From contig NC_083560.1 of the NCBI RefSeq assembly GCF_019925205.1, positions 53,304,270 through 53,368,269 on the forward strand: a stretch of DNA of 64,000 nucleotides, given 5' to 3'. Both the position numbers and the translations under genes were made by a program. Below the pieces are notes generated by a model that searched no databases, was not told the origin of the DNA, and saw nothing but the letters and a program-made list of their open reading frames with translations. This document shows, one piece after another, positions 36,160-46,680 of this stretch (the stretch's first letter is position 1; each line of letters opens with the position of its first letter). The DNA is from Metopolophium dirhodum (lineage: Eukaryota > Arthropoda > Insecta > Hemiptera > Aphididae).

Positions 36160-37425
36160 AATTGTACCTACTCGATATTATAATAGTCTATCACAGGACC
36201 TGCTCTGTACATGGCCCGCTTACGTTTAGGATAAACGAAGGACGGATGAAATCGTTGTGACTTGCAATATACACATTCCGTTAATGAAATTATATCATTA
36301 TCGTCGCGAAATGTTGCTCATTTTTCACCGAAGGGGTCGCGACAACGATGATTACCACCACGACGTTTATTAAGTTGATGTGGCCCCACTCAGTAACGAA
36401 ATATAATTCCATAATCATTTAGAGAGCGGCTCGTTGTCAAATAAATATTAGCAAATATAGATTAATATAAGCAAATTGATATTCGATATTGTTATTATAT
36501 AATTGTATTGTTGGATCATTGGAATGCTTATATAAATAAAGTGCGATTAAACCTGGTTAACTTAATCACGTCACTATATAGGTACGTCTGCATGGCTAAT
36601 ATATAATATTAAGCCACAGTTATCGATTGATTCAATTATTCAGTTAATTAAAAAATTTACTACATACGTATTTTAGAATACCGATTAGTACCTAGTATAC
36701 CTACTATCGATTCTGGAAATGTAATTAATATTATTTTCATTTGTAACTGTTGGAACTAAAAAACTATAGTTGACGTTTTACGTTTTAATAAACTAATGTA
36801 GGTAAATTACCCCTACACCGCTACATATAGCTACAGTTAACAGCATATTATTTTAATTTTAATTTAAGCAGGTAACTTAAATATAACTACATTGCATTAT
36901 ATTATTATACTATGTTGTAAGATTTATACATAAGCACATGCTTCTGTTTCACATCTTATATGATGGCCAAAGTTATACAAAATACAAACAATATAAAATA
37001 TAATTAATGAATATTGTACCCATAAACAGTCATATACCAGCAAATACCAAATATAGGTGTGTAACTGAATTGCAGGCGTACAACTGTAGAAAACATATTA
37101 ACATAACTATATATCTATATCAAACCTATTGTTTATAAAAGAAACTGTTATACCTATATTATTTACATTTTGTTGTTGTCATTTTTGAACATAATATTAT
37201 AGTATTTTGATCTCAATTTTGATAGACATCTGCAATATCACGTAATTCATTTTTTCAATTTGGTAGACTCGCAGAATATATGTAGGTTTACGGGTTTATC
37301 CTTACTCCAATTCATTTTGCGAAATCGCATGTCAAATTAAATTGAAAAGAAATAAGGAATGAATATAATATTGAATTGGATTTCACTGCTGAATCTACCG
37401 AAATCCGCGCTGATAGTACACTTTT
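36160..37425. other. A+T-rich non-coding stretch
   Basis: A CpG-containing patch lies at about 36220-36375. Nothing else is identifiable. Confidence 0.5.
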
Positions 37426-37745
37426 TTATTTTATTTTATTTTTTTTTTATTTTTAGAAAATTTACAATCTGTATTACGTAACACAATAAGTAAAATGGAT
37501 GACTGACAAAACACTATATACATACAAATAATAACACGTGAAACACAAGATGAGGGAAATCATCCAGCGATGGTACCCTCCAGTAATTTAATTTTTTTTT
37601 TTATTATATTCCTACATTAATTTAATAGGTCATGACACCAATTTCTTTTGAGTCGGCGCGGTGGGTTGTCAGGAAGAGTACGTGATGCTAGGTGAGTGAC
37701 TAAAGGATTGGGATGGTGTTGCAGTTTAGAGTGAAATCGTTTATA
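37426..37745 (-). pseudogene. 3' end of a LINE on the minus strand, C-terminal codons plus poly(A) tail
   Basis: On the minus strand, codons from 37745 down to the stop at 37617-37619 read YKRFHSKLQHHPNPLV, THLASRTLPDN and PPRRLKRNWCHDLLN, then stop. The H-x-N-P-L ... H-L-A-S ... P-x-N-P-P-R-R-L-K-R-x-W-C-x-D-L-L pattern is the typical extreme C-terminus of Jockey-like LINE reverse transcriptases in insects. An untranslated stretch of about 160 bases follows, and then an A-rich tail (T-rich on the plus strand at 37426-37457), so the 3' end is intact while the 5' part is lost. An in-frame stop just upstream shows it is dead. It has the same kind of origin as the relic at 28173 but a different part and orientation. 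Confidence 0.75.
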
Positions 37746-38084
37746 GTACTCTTAAATCTTAATATATCACTATGAATCATAACAGGAAGTGAACTATAAT
37801 AACAAACTAAAACATTATTTTCCAAAACGTAGCAATAGTAGGTAGGTACACATTTTAATAACACAGACGGAACGTCATCGTACTTATGGGTAATTCTAAA
37901 CATTCAAAATAAAATAATTTATATCAAAAATATATAATTATGTAATAATTATAATTATAGGTATATTATAATATAATACATAGAGGTACCTATTTAAATT
38001 TTTTATGTTAGGCATAGTTTTAGATGATACATTTAATACTTTAATCCGTACAAAAAACATGTTAAAGATAATGGAAATTGATGA
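37746..38084. other. A+T-rich non-coding spacer
   Basis: Nothing identifiable. Confidence 0.5.
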
Positions 38085-38290
38085 AAAAGTTCGACGAGTA
38101 TTATGTTGCAGCCTTGCACCCGAATTACCCAGAACCTCTAACACGTCAAAAAAGCCTTAAAAAATCAAATACCCGAAACCCATATAACATGAATGATTCT
38201 GTTTCAAAACACCCAAACTAACTAAAATCCGAATAAAACATTCTGGTTAACCCGTAACCCGAATAATTTTGTTTTTATAATCTTCATGTG
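38085..38290 (-). repeat. CCCGAA-rich repeat fragment
   Basis: ACCCGAA and AACACCC words recur (38118, 38171, 38208 and 38251-38265). On the minus strand, TTATTCGGGTTACGGGTTAACC resembles the TTATTCGGGTTATATTGGTTAA part of the repeat at 32700-32725. It is likely a diverged partial third copy. Confidence 0.35.
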
Positions 38291-38499
38291 ATATATAATT
38301 TTGTATATATTTCTTGTGGTGATTTCTATTCTGTAGTTAGTTGTTTAATAATAATTGTTGAAGTATACAATTAATATTAGTATTCAAACCATGTGCGTGT
38401 GTGTACATTGTCGTTTTCTAATAGAAGTTACGTTATAGCTGTGCAACACTTTTATAGCCAAAGCTCGTGGCACGTGTGCAGTAATCTGTGTCGCGAACA

Positions 38500-38656
38500 C
38501 TACGTGACGCAGGCCAACATAGGCACAGCACTGCTCTGCCCTGCCCTGTCTCCCAATATGCGCTACTAAGTTCTAACTAATAGATTACATAAAACTACGC
38601 TGCACTGCCCTACGCTGCGCTGCGTCGCCTGCGTCTCAATGTGCGCCCGGCCTAAA
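38500..38656. repeat. G+C-rich tandem half-units with CTGCCCTGC/GCTGCGC words
   Basis: Two similar segments in the same orientation, about 38525-38569 and 38602-38651, each run GCACTGC(C/T)CT... to CAATATGCGC or CAATGTGCGC. The second ends GCGCCCGGCCTA, which looks like a transposon terminus. The internal 5-6 base CTGCC/GCTGC repeats explain the local composition. Confidence 0.45.
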
Positions 38657-39479
38657 TATCGCTTTCTATATTATATACGGATACGGGATGACATCAACTT
38701 GTTCATATTATATATAGGGCCTTTGATGTATATGTAATACTCACTTGCATGGAAGTCGTCATACGGTGTGTATAGTCACAGATAATTGTCCAAGTTGTAC
38801 GTTACTTATATGCTATATTATACATAATGATATTGTCGTGTTATTACTTATTATATTAAAACTAAAGTCATTTGTCCGTCAAGCTTCGCTTTCAACGATA
38901 ATAAAAATAAATTAACGGGAACGATTTTACAATCAATCACAGGTAAATTCAATAAATATTTTCTTGAAAATAACATTTAAAAAAATCATTAATTGATTCT
39001 GATTAAACTAAATCGCATATAATCGCTGACGGTCATGGCCAAAATATCAAATAATAATAATATATAATAACGGTCAAATCACTAATTTTCTTTGATTAAA
39101 TAACATTTAAAAAGTGTATGGATACATAATTGAGTGCATTATGTAGGTATATAATAATTATTGATACTAAAAATGGTAATACACCGAATACGTACAAATA
39201 AGCGATTTAAGGTTTTATTACACACAATATTCATACGAATTAAAACGGTTAAATAATATTTAATTCAGTCTTCGACGCTGAGTAGGAAACTGTTTCTGCT
39301 ATAATGCTCGAATTTTGGCAGGAAAAAGGCGATAGGCAAAGCGACGTTATAGGTACGATTGAAATTGAAATTTATAATGATTTTGTTTCATTAATGGAAT
39401 TATTATTACATAATAATAAATACATATTACATATATAAACAATAAATACATATAATATATGTATATATAGCTTATAACT
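38657..39479. other. A+T-rich non-coding stretch
   Basis: Nothing identifiable. Confidence 0.5.
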
Positions 39480-40096
39480 TTTGTAAATAATTTCGTATGT
39501 TCTTCGTATTTGCCAAGCCCATAGCTTTGCAGGGTTTGCGGTTTCGAAATAGGTCACGCAAATTCACGCCAATCGCACACTACATATTGACGTAAAAAAA
39601 AAATGCAAAATAGATTATTTTGCTATTGGAGGGGGAAATGGCAATAAAGGGGCAAAGCCCACGATACTAAGGGCTTTGGGTTTACGGTTTCGAAATAGGT
39701 CACGCAAATTCACACCAATCGCACGCCAAATATTGGCGTTGAAAAAAAGTCGAAAAAAATTTTTTGTCGTTGGGGGAGGGGGAGGGGCTGGAGAAATGTC
39801 TAAAAAATGGTAACGCCCCTGGTACTTGGTGTTTTAAATGCAGGGTTTCAAAATAGGTCACGCAAATCCACGCCAATTGCACGCTAAATATTGAGACATA
39901 AAAAAGTCCTTAAAGTTCAAAATTCAGATGAGGAGGGGCTGTAGAAATGTTTCTACAGTCCCCTCCACTTTGTTTGCATTTTTAAACTTGACCTGGGGTC
40001 AACCAAATTTAAAAACCAGTCACGCCAATTCACGCCAACTGCACGTTAAATATTTAACCAAAAAAATTTTGAAATTCGATATGGGGGGGGGGGGGG
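39480..40096. repeat. Four-unit degenerate tandem array, period about 146-162 bp
   Basis: GGTCACGCAAATTCACGCCA or a close variant occurs at 39552, 39698, 39856 and 40018. Each is followed by (A/C)(T/C)(C/T)GCACGC-like and AAATATT words, then an A-rich part, then a G-rich part ending in GGGGCTG(G/T)AGAAA. The last G-rich part contains a 14-base G run at 40083-40096. The units diverge from each other, so the array is old. An internal hairpin at 39932-39966 interrupts it. Confidence 0.75.
39932..39966. repeat. Near-perfect hairpin inside the tandem array
   Basis: GGAGGGGCTGTAGAAA (39932-39947) pairs with TTTCTACAGTCCCCTCC (39950-39966) with a single unpaired base and a two-base loop. Confidence 0.7.
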
Positions 40097-40694
40097 CTGG
40101 AGAAACGTACGTATACTAATAACTAATTACTACTAATACCTACAGAGTATAATTTTCCAACCAACTTCCCAAGTGGTATTATGTATTATAATTTAGTTAC
40201 AAATATCGTAATTCGTGGCTATAATTACCAGTTTTACGGAAATCGAAAATCATAAGGAATTTATGTTTCATTTATTTCTCTACAGGCTACAGCTCTACCT
40301 ATTTTGAACATCTTAGTTAAGTTATATCTATCGACTTGGATATAAACAAATAAATAGGTTAGTTTCTTAGAAAAATGTAACTACTGAGCATTAATAAACC
40401 GAGTTTGGTCTAAAACAAATGTTGCGCATTCGTGTTGGGAATTTATATTTTATAATAAATAGCATAAATAATTTTTTTTTGGCTCAACAATTTTTGGTGT
40501 GCTCAACCTTTGAAAGTTATGTTTTTTCCAGACTGCCTACTGAACACCCGTATTAACCAATATTAACCAGAAAAATAACGGTAATTAAAAGCCAAACGTT
40601 TGCTTATATTTTTTATTCCTGTGTTTGAACACCCGAATACATCCAGCACCTGAAACCCAAACCCGAATAAATGATTCGGGCGCTAAGCCCTGGT
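40083..40694 (-). repeat. Dispersed repeat, minus-strand copy of the inverted pair
   Basis: The reverse complement of 32581-33242, anchored at the right by CTAAGCCCTGGT (40683-40694) and at the left by the G run at 40083-40096, which matches the C run of the other copy. Its G run is also the last G-rich part of the adjacent tandem array, so the array and this repeat meet at the same point. Confidence 0.75.
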
Positions 40695-41100
40695 TATGAC
40701 CCGTGAAAATTATACATCATTATAATATAATTTATTGCATTTTGATGTTATAATTACTTTAAACGGTATAATACAATAAAAAACTGGCTTAAAAATATGG
40801 TATCAATAAAGTCAATACATTCTAATCGATCATAAACAGAATATTATAGTAACCAAGCAATCGTACGAAAAACAAATAAGTGTTGTTATAAGTACAAAAC
40901 AATTAATTTGTTTGTCGTAAATACTTATTTAATATAACAACAGTACCTACATTTTAGAAATATCCAACATAATATTCTTCAGTAGAGCAACATTTTAGTG
41001 ATTTGGATTTCAAAACTCTAAATGAATGATTTAACTGGTGGTCCAAGCAAATTGAGGCAATACCTAGTCGTGTGACCTTTTTCAATAAGGTCTTAACTTA
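40695..41100. other. A+T-rich non-coding spacer
   Basis: Nothing identifiable. Confidence 0.5.
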
Positions 41101-41103
41101 TAT

Positions 41104-41503
41104 TGAAGCAGCTCGACGACACACCAGCGGACACATATGGAGAAGAAACCTTATCCGTGTGATGTCTGTGACAAGTCGTTCGATCAAAATGGATATTTGT
41201 CGATTCATCGACGCACGCATAGTGGTGAGAAACCATACGCATGCGATGTACATTGCAAGTGAATAGTTTCTCGAGAATGGTTTCTCACCATTGTGCGTGC
41301 GTCGATAACTCGCCAAATGACTATTTTGATCGAAATACTTGTCACAGACATCGCAGTTGTCTGATGGAAGTGGCACATTGACGAGTCATCAACGCACGCG
41401 CACAGGGGCAATTAAAAATTTAAGAAACCATTGGCGTGCGGTGCATGTGTGACAAGTCTTCAGTCCAAGTAGTAAATTGAAGATTCATCGACGGACACAC
41501 ACT
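41104..41503 (+). pseudogene. C2H2 zinc-finger relic with an inverted finger inside
   Basis: The plus-strand frame 41113-41259 gives STTHQRTHMEKKPYPC, continuing DVCDKSFDQNGYLSIHRRTH and SGEKPYACD, then a disrupted next finger and a stop at 41260. One complete C-x2-C-x12-H-x3-H finger is present, with the H-x3-H end of the previous one and the TGEKP-type linker (here SGEKP). A second finger lies on the minus strand at 41274-41376 (CDVCDKYFDQNSHLASYRRT, with the first zinc-binding His replaced by Tyr, then HNGEKPFS), placed tail to tail with the first. Further plus-strand scraps follow: LTSHQRTRTG (41378-41407), KKPLACGAC (41422 on) and KIHRRTHT (41480-41503), separated by frameshifts. The finger sequences are typical of multi-finger transcription factors amplified in aphids. 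Stops, frameshifts and the inversion make it non-functional. Confidence 0.85.
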
Positions 41504-41604
41504 GTTTTCACAACTACTAGAGTAATAATGTAGCTACCTACTAAAATTTTGTATACTTTAAAAAAGTATGTTAATACTAATATCTAATAATAATTATCAC
41601 ACAA

Positions 41605-41835
41605 ATTAGACGTATCGCATAGATCACATAGAAATTGCATAGCGTGACAATTGCCCGTGTGCGTAGTGTCGACAACCGTTGTAACTACTATGATCAGAAA
41701 AATTGCTCATTACACTTTTGCGGAGTACTTGAAATGTCAGAAAAGATCGCAAGTCTCTCGGCACTTGAGAAGATGACTTATAATATGTACCATCCGATTC
41801 TGTACTGTACTGCCTATTATTCGTCTCTGGCATTA
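41605..41835 (-). pseudogene. Heavily decayed minus-strand zinc-finger fragment
   Basis: On the minus strand one frame reads SNFSDHSSYNG and a neighbouring frame continues THTGNCHAMQFLCDLCD, resembling (K)SFSDHSSYNGH..THTGEKPYACDVCD after a frameshift. The putative zinc ligands are mostly lost. It lies about 100 bp beyond the clearer finger relic and probably derives from the same gene copy or array. Confidence 0.4.
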
Positions 41836-41839
41836 ACTA

Positions 41840-43345
41840 GTTTATAAATTACATCATTATTGTATAAGTAGCTAATATCATTTATTTAACGAAGACTTCA
41901 AATTTACTATTATATATATACAAATTTAATTTATGTATTCATTTATTTATGTTTTTATTTTAGTAAGACCTGTTCGAAAACGTTGATAAAGACCATAAGT
42001 TAATTTTTCATAAGTTTTAGTTTATTTGAAAAAAAGTGTTATTGCACAAAATATTAATATTAATTGGTGCCTGCCTAAATGGTGTGAAAATATTAATATT
42101 ATTATTTTAAAAAACAAAATGTTGATACTTTCATTGTTTTTAGATTTAAATGAACAATATCTATTACTCTTATCACTCTCAGTTTTGTAATAAAAACATA
42201 ACCAACCGTTTTAAACACTATAGACAGAAAGACACAATACATTAGAATATTGCAACTTTACAATGATTTACATAATAAATTGGTACAAGAATGATAAAAT
42301 ACAAAAAACGTATACCTATAATTCTTTTTCTTTTTTATTTGTTAACTATGATAATTAATAGTATTTATTCAATAAATAAAAACATAACTTTTGCTGTAGG
42401 CAGGCAACTTGAATCAATACGTCTTCACATTGCAATAACAAATTTAAAATGTATAGCGTATATTTGGTACGTGCAACAATTATTTTTTAAACTCTTTTAG
42501 CTCTTAAATTAAAAATAAAAGTACTAGATTGTTTCCAATTGTTTAAATGACAAATTACCGTTAAGATTGATGAAGTGTAATTTTATAAATTTAATTAAAA
42601 AGGGATCTGTAATTTACAAAAAAAACCCTTTGTGATTACGAAACTTTTCCGTTCTAAAAAACAAAAAAAAAAATCCTAGTGATATTTATACATTCCCAAG
42701 GCGTGAATGGGTCAAACGGGTGTTGATTCCAATTATATACAAAATAACAATTTATCATTGAGTCAGGTACATAATCTGCCCCAAAAAATGACTAAAGATA
42801 AAAAAGGGGTGTTTGTAAATACTGCAGCTCACAAATAATCGGTTATAAAAAGGTCTATTGTTCAAATTCAAACTTTATTTACAGGTATCAAAATTCAAAC
42901 TTTAGTGCATATCACTAGAAGCGATTATCATTAATCATTATCCTCTAAAATAATTTTTTTTAATTTTATCAATAATATGTATGAAAATACGAAACAAGGT
43001 AGGTATTTATATAAAATATTTTAAATTTGTTGTGTTTATAAAATTCCTATATAATATTATACTTATTTATTTTTTAGTAGTACCTAAGCCATGATTCTAT
43101 TTGTCAATTGTTATTTCATTATATTAATATTATATTTTTTGAAGCAATTATTTTATTTTTAGTTTTTCAATTATGAAATTAAAATGTTTTATATTATATA
43201 ATGTATATTGTATATATTAATATATTATTATAGACTCTTTATTTTAAAATAAGATTCGATTTGTATTTATTTGAATTTGTTGATGTTGTTTTATATAATA
43301 TAATATTCGGATGAGTTGAATTAAAACTTGAATTAAAGATTGTAT
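41840..43345. other. A+T-rich non-coding stretch
   Basis: Nothing identifiable. The TTCAAACTTTA direct repeat near 42868 and 42894 is short. Confidence 0.5.
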
Positions 43346-43353
43346 TTAAAGAC

Positions 43354-44373
43354 CAGTATTAGGACTTATCTAGATAAATTTACAAGATAAATTTTTTGGA
43401 GAAAATTAGCTAGATCTGTTCGAAAATGTTTTATTTTTATTCTCATTATCTGAGGCACAACTTGTACGTAAAATAACATCCAGGGGCCCAGGGCTAAAAA
43501 TATATGACGTTATTCTGAAAAGACTATAAATTATTCCTATTTAGTACTTATTACTTATTAGTAATTAATATTCTGTATTCGGTTGATAATATATAATATA
43601 ATATACTAATTAATTTATGTAATTAGCCTATATTAGTATATTACTGTCGCAACAAATATGTCAAATTCCCAGAATTTTATAAATATTTTTAAACTATAAT
43701 TAAAATACGAATAATAGAACAGATGGCAAGTTATAACCACCGCCGTCCCAAACAAAATTCCATAGAATATAATATTATTCATTGAGAAATAAAGATAAAC
43801 CAGCCGTCTATTCTTTCCGTATTTGCAATGCGTCTGAAATTAATGACAATTGATAGGTAATACATGAGATGCTATTTATATATTTCGGGTTTTATGTTTT
43901 ATATTATAAATCTATGGACTATAAACAATCTCTAAACCAATTTTAATTGCACATGACTTATAATAATAATAAACATTATTTCGTATACACAAATACATAA
44001 TACTCGTAAATATCTTTTCAATGTTGTTAATTAATAATAATAATAATAGTACGTGACACGAAAAGTGGCCGGTGACCCCACCACCAGCCCGACAAGAACA
44101 GCTGTTAGCTATGGGTTTTCTTGTGTGTGTATTATTTTGTGTATTTACATGACGGTATATATATTTTTTTAAATTAGTTGTTCTAATTATAATTTCTGAA
44201 ATTATCTGTTATTTAAATATTTAGATAATTATCTAGATAAAATATTTTTATCTTTTATCTTTTTGTTAGATGAATTTGATTTGTTTATCTTTTATCTGTA
44301 TCTTAGATAAAATGTAGTGTTGTTATCTTTATCTTTATCTAGATGATTTTTTTGTTATCTGTTAGGAACACTG
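43354..44373. mobile_element. hAT-type non-autonomous element, 1020 bp, perfect 8 bp target duplication
   Basis: TTAAAGAC flanks both sides exactly (43346-43353 and 44374-44381). The left end CAGTATTAGGACTTATCT and the complement of the right end, CAGTGTTCCTAACAGATAA, share the CAGT(A/G)TT core and the following TATC/GATAA-rich subterminal sequence (TTATCTAGATAAA near 43366, and its kin around 44230 and 44338). No transposase frame is present. The middle holds unrelated A+T-rich DNA and a G+C-richer patch at 44051-44105 (GTGGCCGGTGACCCCACCAC) that may be a nested older insertion. Confidence 0.8.
44205..44362. repeat. Cluster of TTATC/GATAA words at the right end of the hAT-type element
   Basis: About ten TTATC and three GATAA words within roughly 160 bases. 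Subterminal motif arrays of this kind often serve as transposase-binding sites in hAT elements. They are also consensus GATA-factor sites. Confidence 0.6.
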
Positions 44374-44767
44374 TTAAAGACTCTCAAACATAAGTCGTTA
44401 AATATTATATCTCAACTAGGTAGTGCACTGACCTACTTATCTGGTGGAAATACAGTTTCTTCTTATACTTACATATTATATTGACTCGTTTTTTTTTTTA
44501 TTATCACAAAATCTGTTCACGTCAAATGCAATGAGCGTATGTGATGAGTGATCATGGTGAAAGAGAAATAGAAAAAATAGAACATGAATACGGAGTGATT
44601 GTATCCTTTTGGAGAAACTTTAACAAGAGTATAGAAGTTATGAACATGCTATTATTTAGTACCTTTATTAAAATGGGTATTAGTAAAGACGTATAGTATA
44701 GTATACTATTAAGTATAAACAGGTAACGACACCTCCACCTTTTGTTTTGATTATACGGTAATATATG

Positions 44768-45119
44768 CATAGGCGTGCGCACGGATTTGGCTTGTAGGGC
44801 TATAGCCACACCTGAGACTTTTTTTTAGGTAGGTGGTTAGGTAAAAAGAGGCAATAACTCACTTTTTGTAATGCAGGGTAAAAAATTGATAACAGGTGAA
44901 CAAAGATTAATATATTTAAAAAATTTATATTTATATTTAATTCACATAATGTTTGAACTAATATTGTACTATGTATCAGTTTTAATGATCAATTTTATTT
45001 CTACTTACCTATGGTATGTATGTCTATATTATTTTATTTATTTTTTAGGAGGGTTTTGTCATGGGGTGGGTGGTCAAAAAAAAAGCCACACCTGAAATAG
45101 GAGTTTGTGTACGCCTATG
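44768..45119. mobile_element. MITE, 352 bp, perfect 8 bp target duplication, CATAGGCGT ends
   Basis: AATATATG flanks both sides exactly (44760-44767 and 45120-45127). The left end CATAGGCGTGCGCAC and the complement of the right end, CATAGGCGTACACAA, match at 12 of 15 positions. Just inside, GCCACACCTGAGAC at the left is repeated in direct orientation near the right (GCCACACCTGAAAT, about 45085), each followed or preceded by an A/T run. No transposase is present. The 8 bp duplication suggests hAT, although the CATAGG terminus is less standard. Confidence 0.85.
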
Positions 45120-45149
45120 AATATATGGATACAAGTCCTTTAATTAGAG

Positions 45150-45436
45150 CAGCGTTTCTCAACCTGTGGTACACGGAAAGCTCATAGATGGTGCGATAAG
45201 AACATCTCCCTTTATAAAAAAAAAAAATGGAATGGATCATTCACATTAGAACTTAATTGGTATATTTGATATATTTAATAATAATATAAATAATAATTTT
45301 CTTTTTATACATTAAATGCTTATATTATTATTTATTATCATCATTTTGTAGTTCCAAATAAAATAAAATTCCGTATACACGAAAATTTTCAAACTTTGTA
45401 GGTGGTACGTGGATATAAAAATGTTGAGAATCGTTG
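45150..45436. mobile_element. hAT-type MITE, 287 bp, with 8 bp target duplication
   Basis: The flanks AATTAGAG (45142-45149) and AATTAGAC (45437-45444) match at 7 of 8 positions. The left end CAGCGTTTCTCAAC and the complement of the right end, CAACGATTCTCAAC, match at 12 of 14. GTGGTACACGG at the left and GTGGTACGTGG at the right are subterminal. It lies 30 bp from the preceding MITE. Confidence 0.85.
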
Positions 45437-45444
45437 AATTAGAC

Positions 45445-46416
45445 GGTTTATGAGATTTAATTTAAGTTGTTCATAAGGTAACAAAGTCATAGTGTACCTA
45501 TTAATTTATTTTAGAAGGAGCCTATTGGTTATACCTCGATGTATTTTGAATTGAATACTATACTAATTAGTCTGGTTATTTTTTTGGAAAAAATTAATTC
45601 AACATATCGTAGCCCGTAGGTACTACTAAAAGAAAAATAAATTATGAATAGTATTTTAAATATCTTTAAAAATAGAGGATACCTATGTCTATTTCATCAC
45701 GTCTCCCACAGAATCGTTTTTCGTAACAATTATTTATCTTGAATTATTATCTCAATGACGAGATTTACTCAAACCCTACTATACGGCAGAGCGACTTCCC
45801 CAGTTTTTATGTCTGACTTTTTAAAATAATAATAATTTCAATTACATGTTCAATATAGTGTTGTACCTACCTATTCGATGATTATTTCAGCCGTGTCTGC
45901 ATAAAACAAAAACACAAATTACAATGTTATATAACACTCATCTGTTCCACCGTTCGACGATGACCTCATCTCACAACCACAAAAAAAACCTCAATTTAGT
46001 AATGCATTTTTAAATTGTTATGTTGATGTATTCAACGTTTGTTGGTTACCAATACATTTATTACAATGTGTTGTTGGAAAAAGTGTGGTTTACAATGTTT
46101 GTAATGTTTACAATGTCACCTAATTTATTCGTATAACGTAATCATTAATCAAAACGTGTCGACACGTGGTTGGATTATTTTGCTCTTACAATCAAACCAA
46201 TACATAGGTAGTACCAATAAGTACCTAGTAGTTGTAAATATGATTTTATCAATTGATTTATTATAATTTATAGTTTTTCTCATAACTGCTTCAGACTGTT
46301 TAAAAAAGAAAATGTAATTCCGATGCTATTTTGAACGATAACGTACTGATTTTGATTTTGATTAAAATTAACTACTTACATAAATAGATAAAAGAACCTA
46401 TTTAATTTAAAAATTC
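45445..46416. other. A+T-rich non-coding stretch
   Basis: Nothing identifiable. Confidence 0.5.
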
Positions 46417-46420
46417 CGAT

Positions 46421-46680
46421 TCGGTTCCGGTACCATATTTATTGAAATAAAGGAATCGGTTCTGGTTCCGGTACCTTATTTATTAAAATAAAGGATTCGG
46501 TTCTGGTTCCGGTACCTTATTTATTAAAATAAAGGTTTCGGTTCTGGTTCCGGTACCTTATTTATTAAAATAAAGGTTTTGGTTCTGGTTCCGGTACCTT
46601 ATTTATTAAAATAAAGGTTTTGGTTCTGGTTCCGGTTCTTAATAATTTAAAGGTTCTGGTTCCAGAACCGGAACGTGTTC
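46421..46680. repeat. 41 bp minisatellite, about six units
   Basis: The unit start GGTTCTGGTTCCGGTACCTT occurs at 46458, 46499, 46540, 46581 and 46622, exactly 41 bases apart each time, and is followed by ATTTATTAAAATAAAGG. A partial diverged unit lies to the left (46422-46457). The last unit is altered and ends in GGTTCCAGAACCGGAAC, which is partly self-complementary. Adjacent units differ at only one or two positions, mainly before the GGTTCTGG start, so the array expanded recently. Confidence 0.95.

Noticed and set aside
39480..40096. Tandem array as a CRISPR array
   Set aside because: Units are about 155 bp, diverged, without uniform short repeats and spacers, and the context is eukaryotic.
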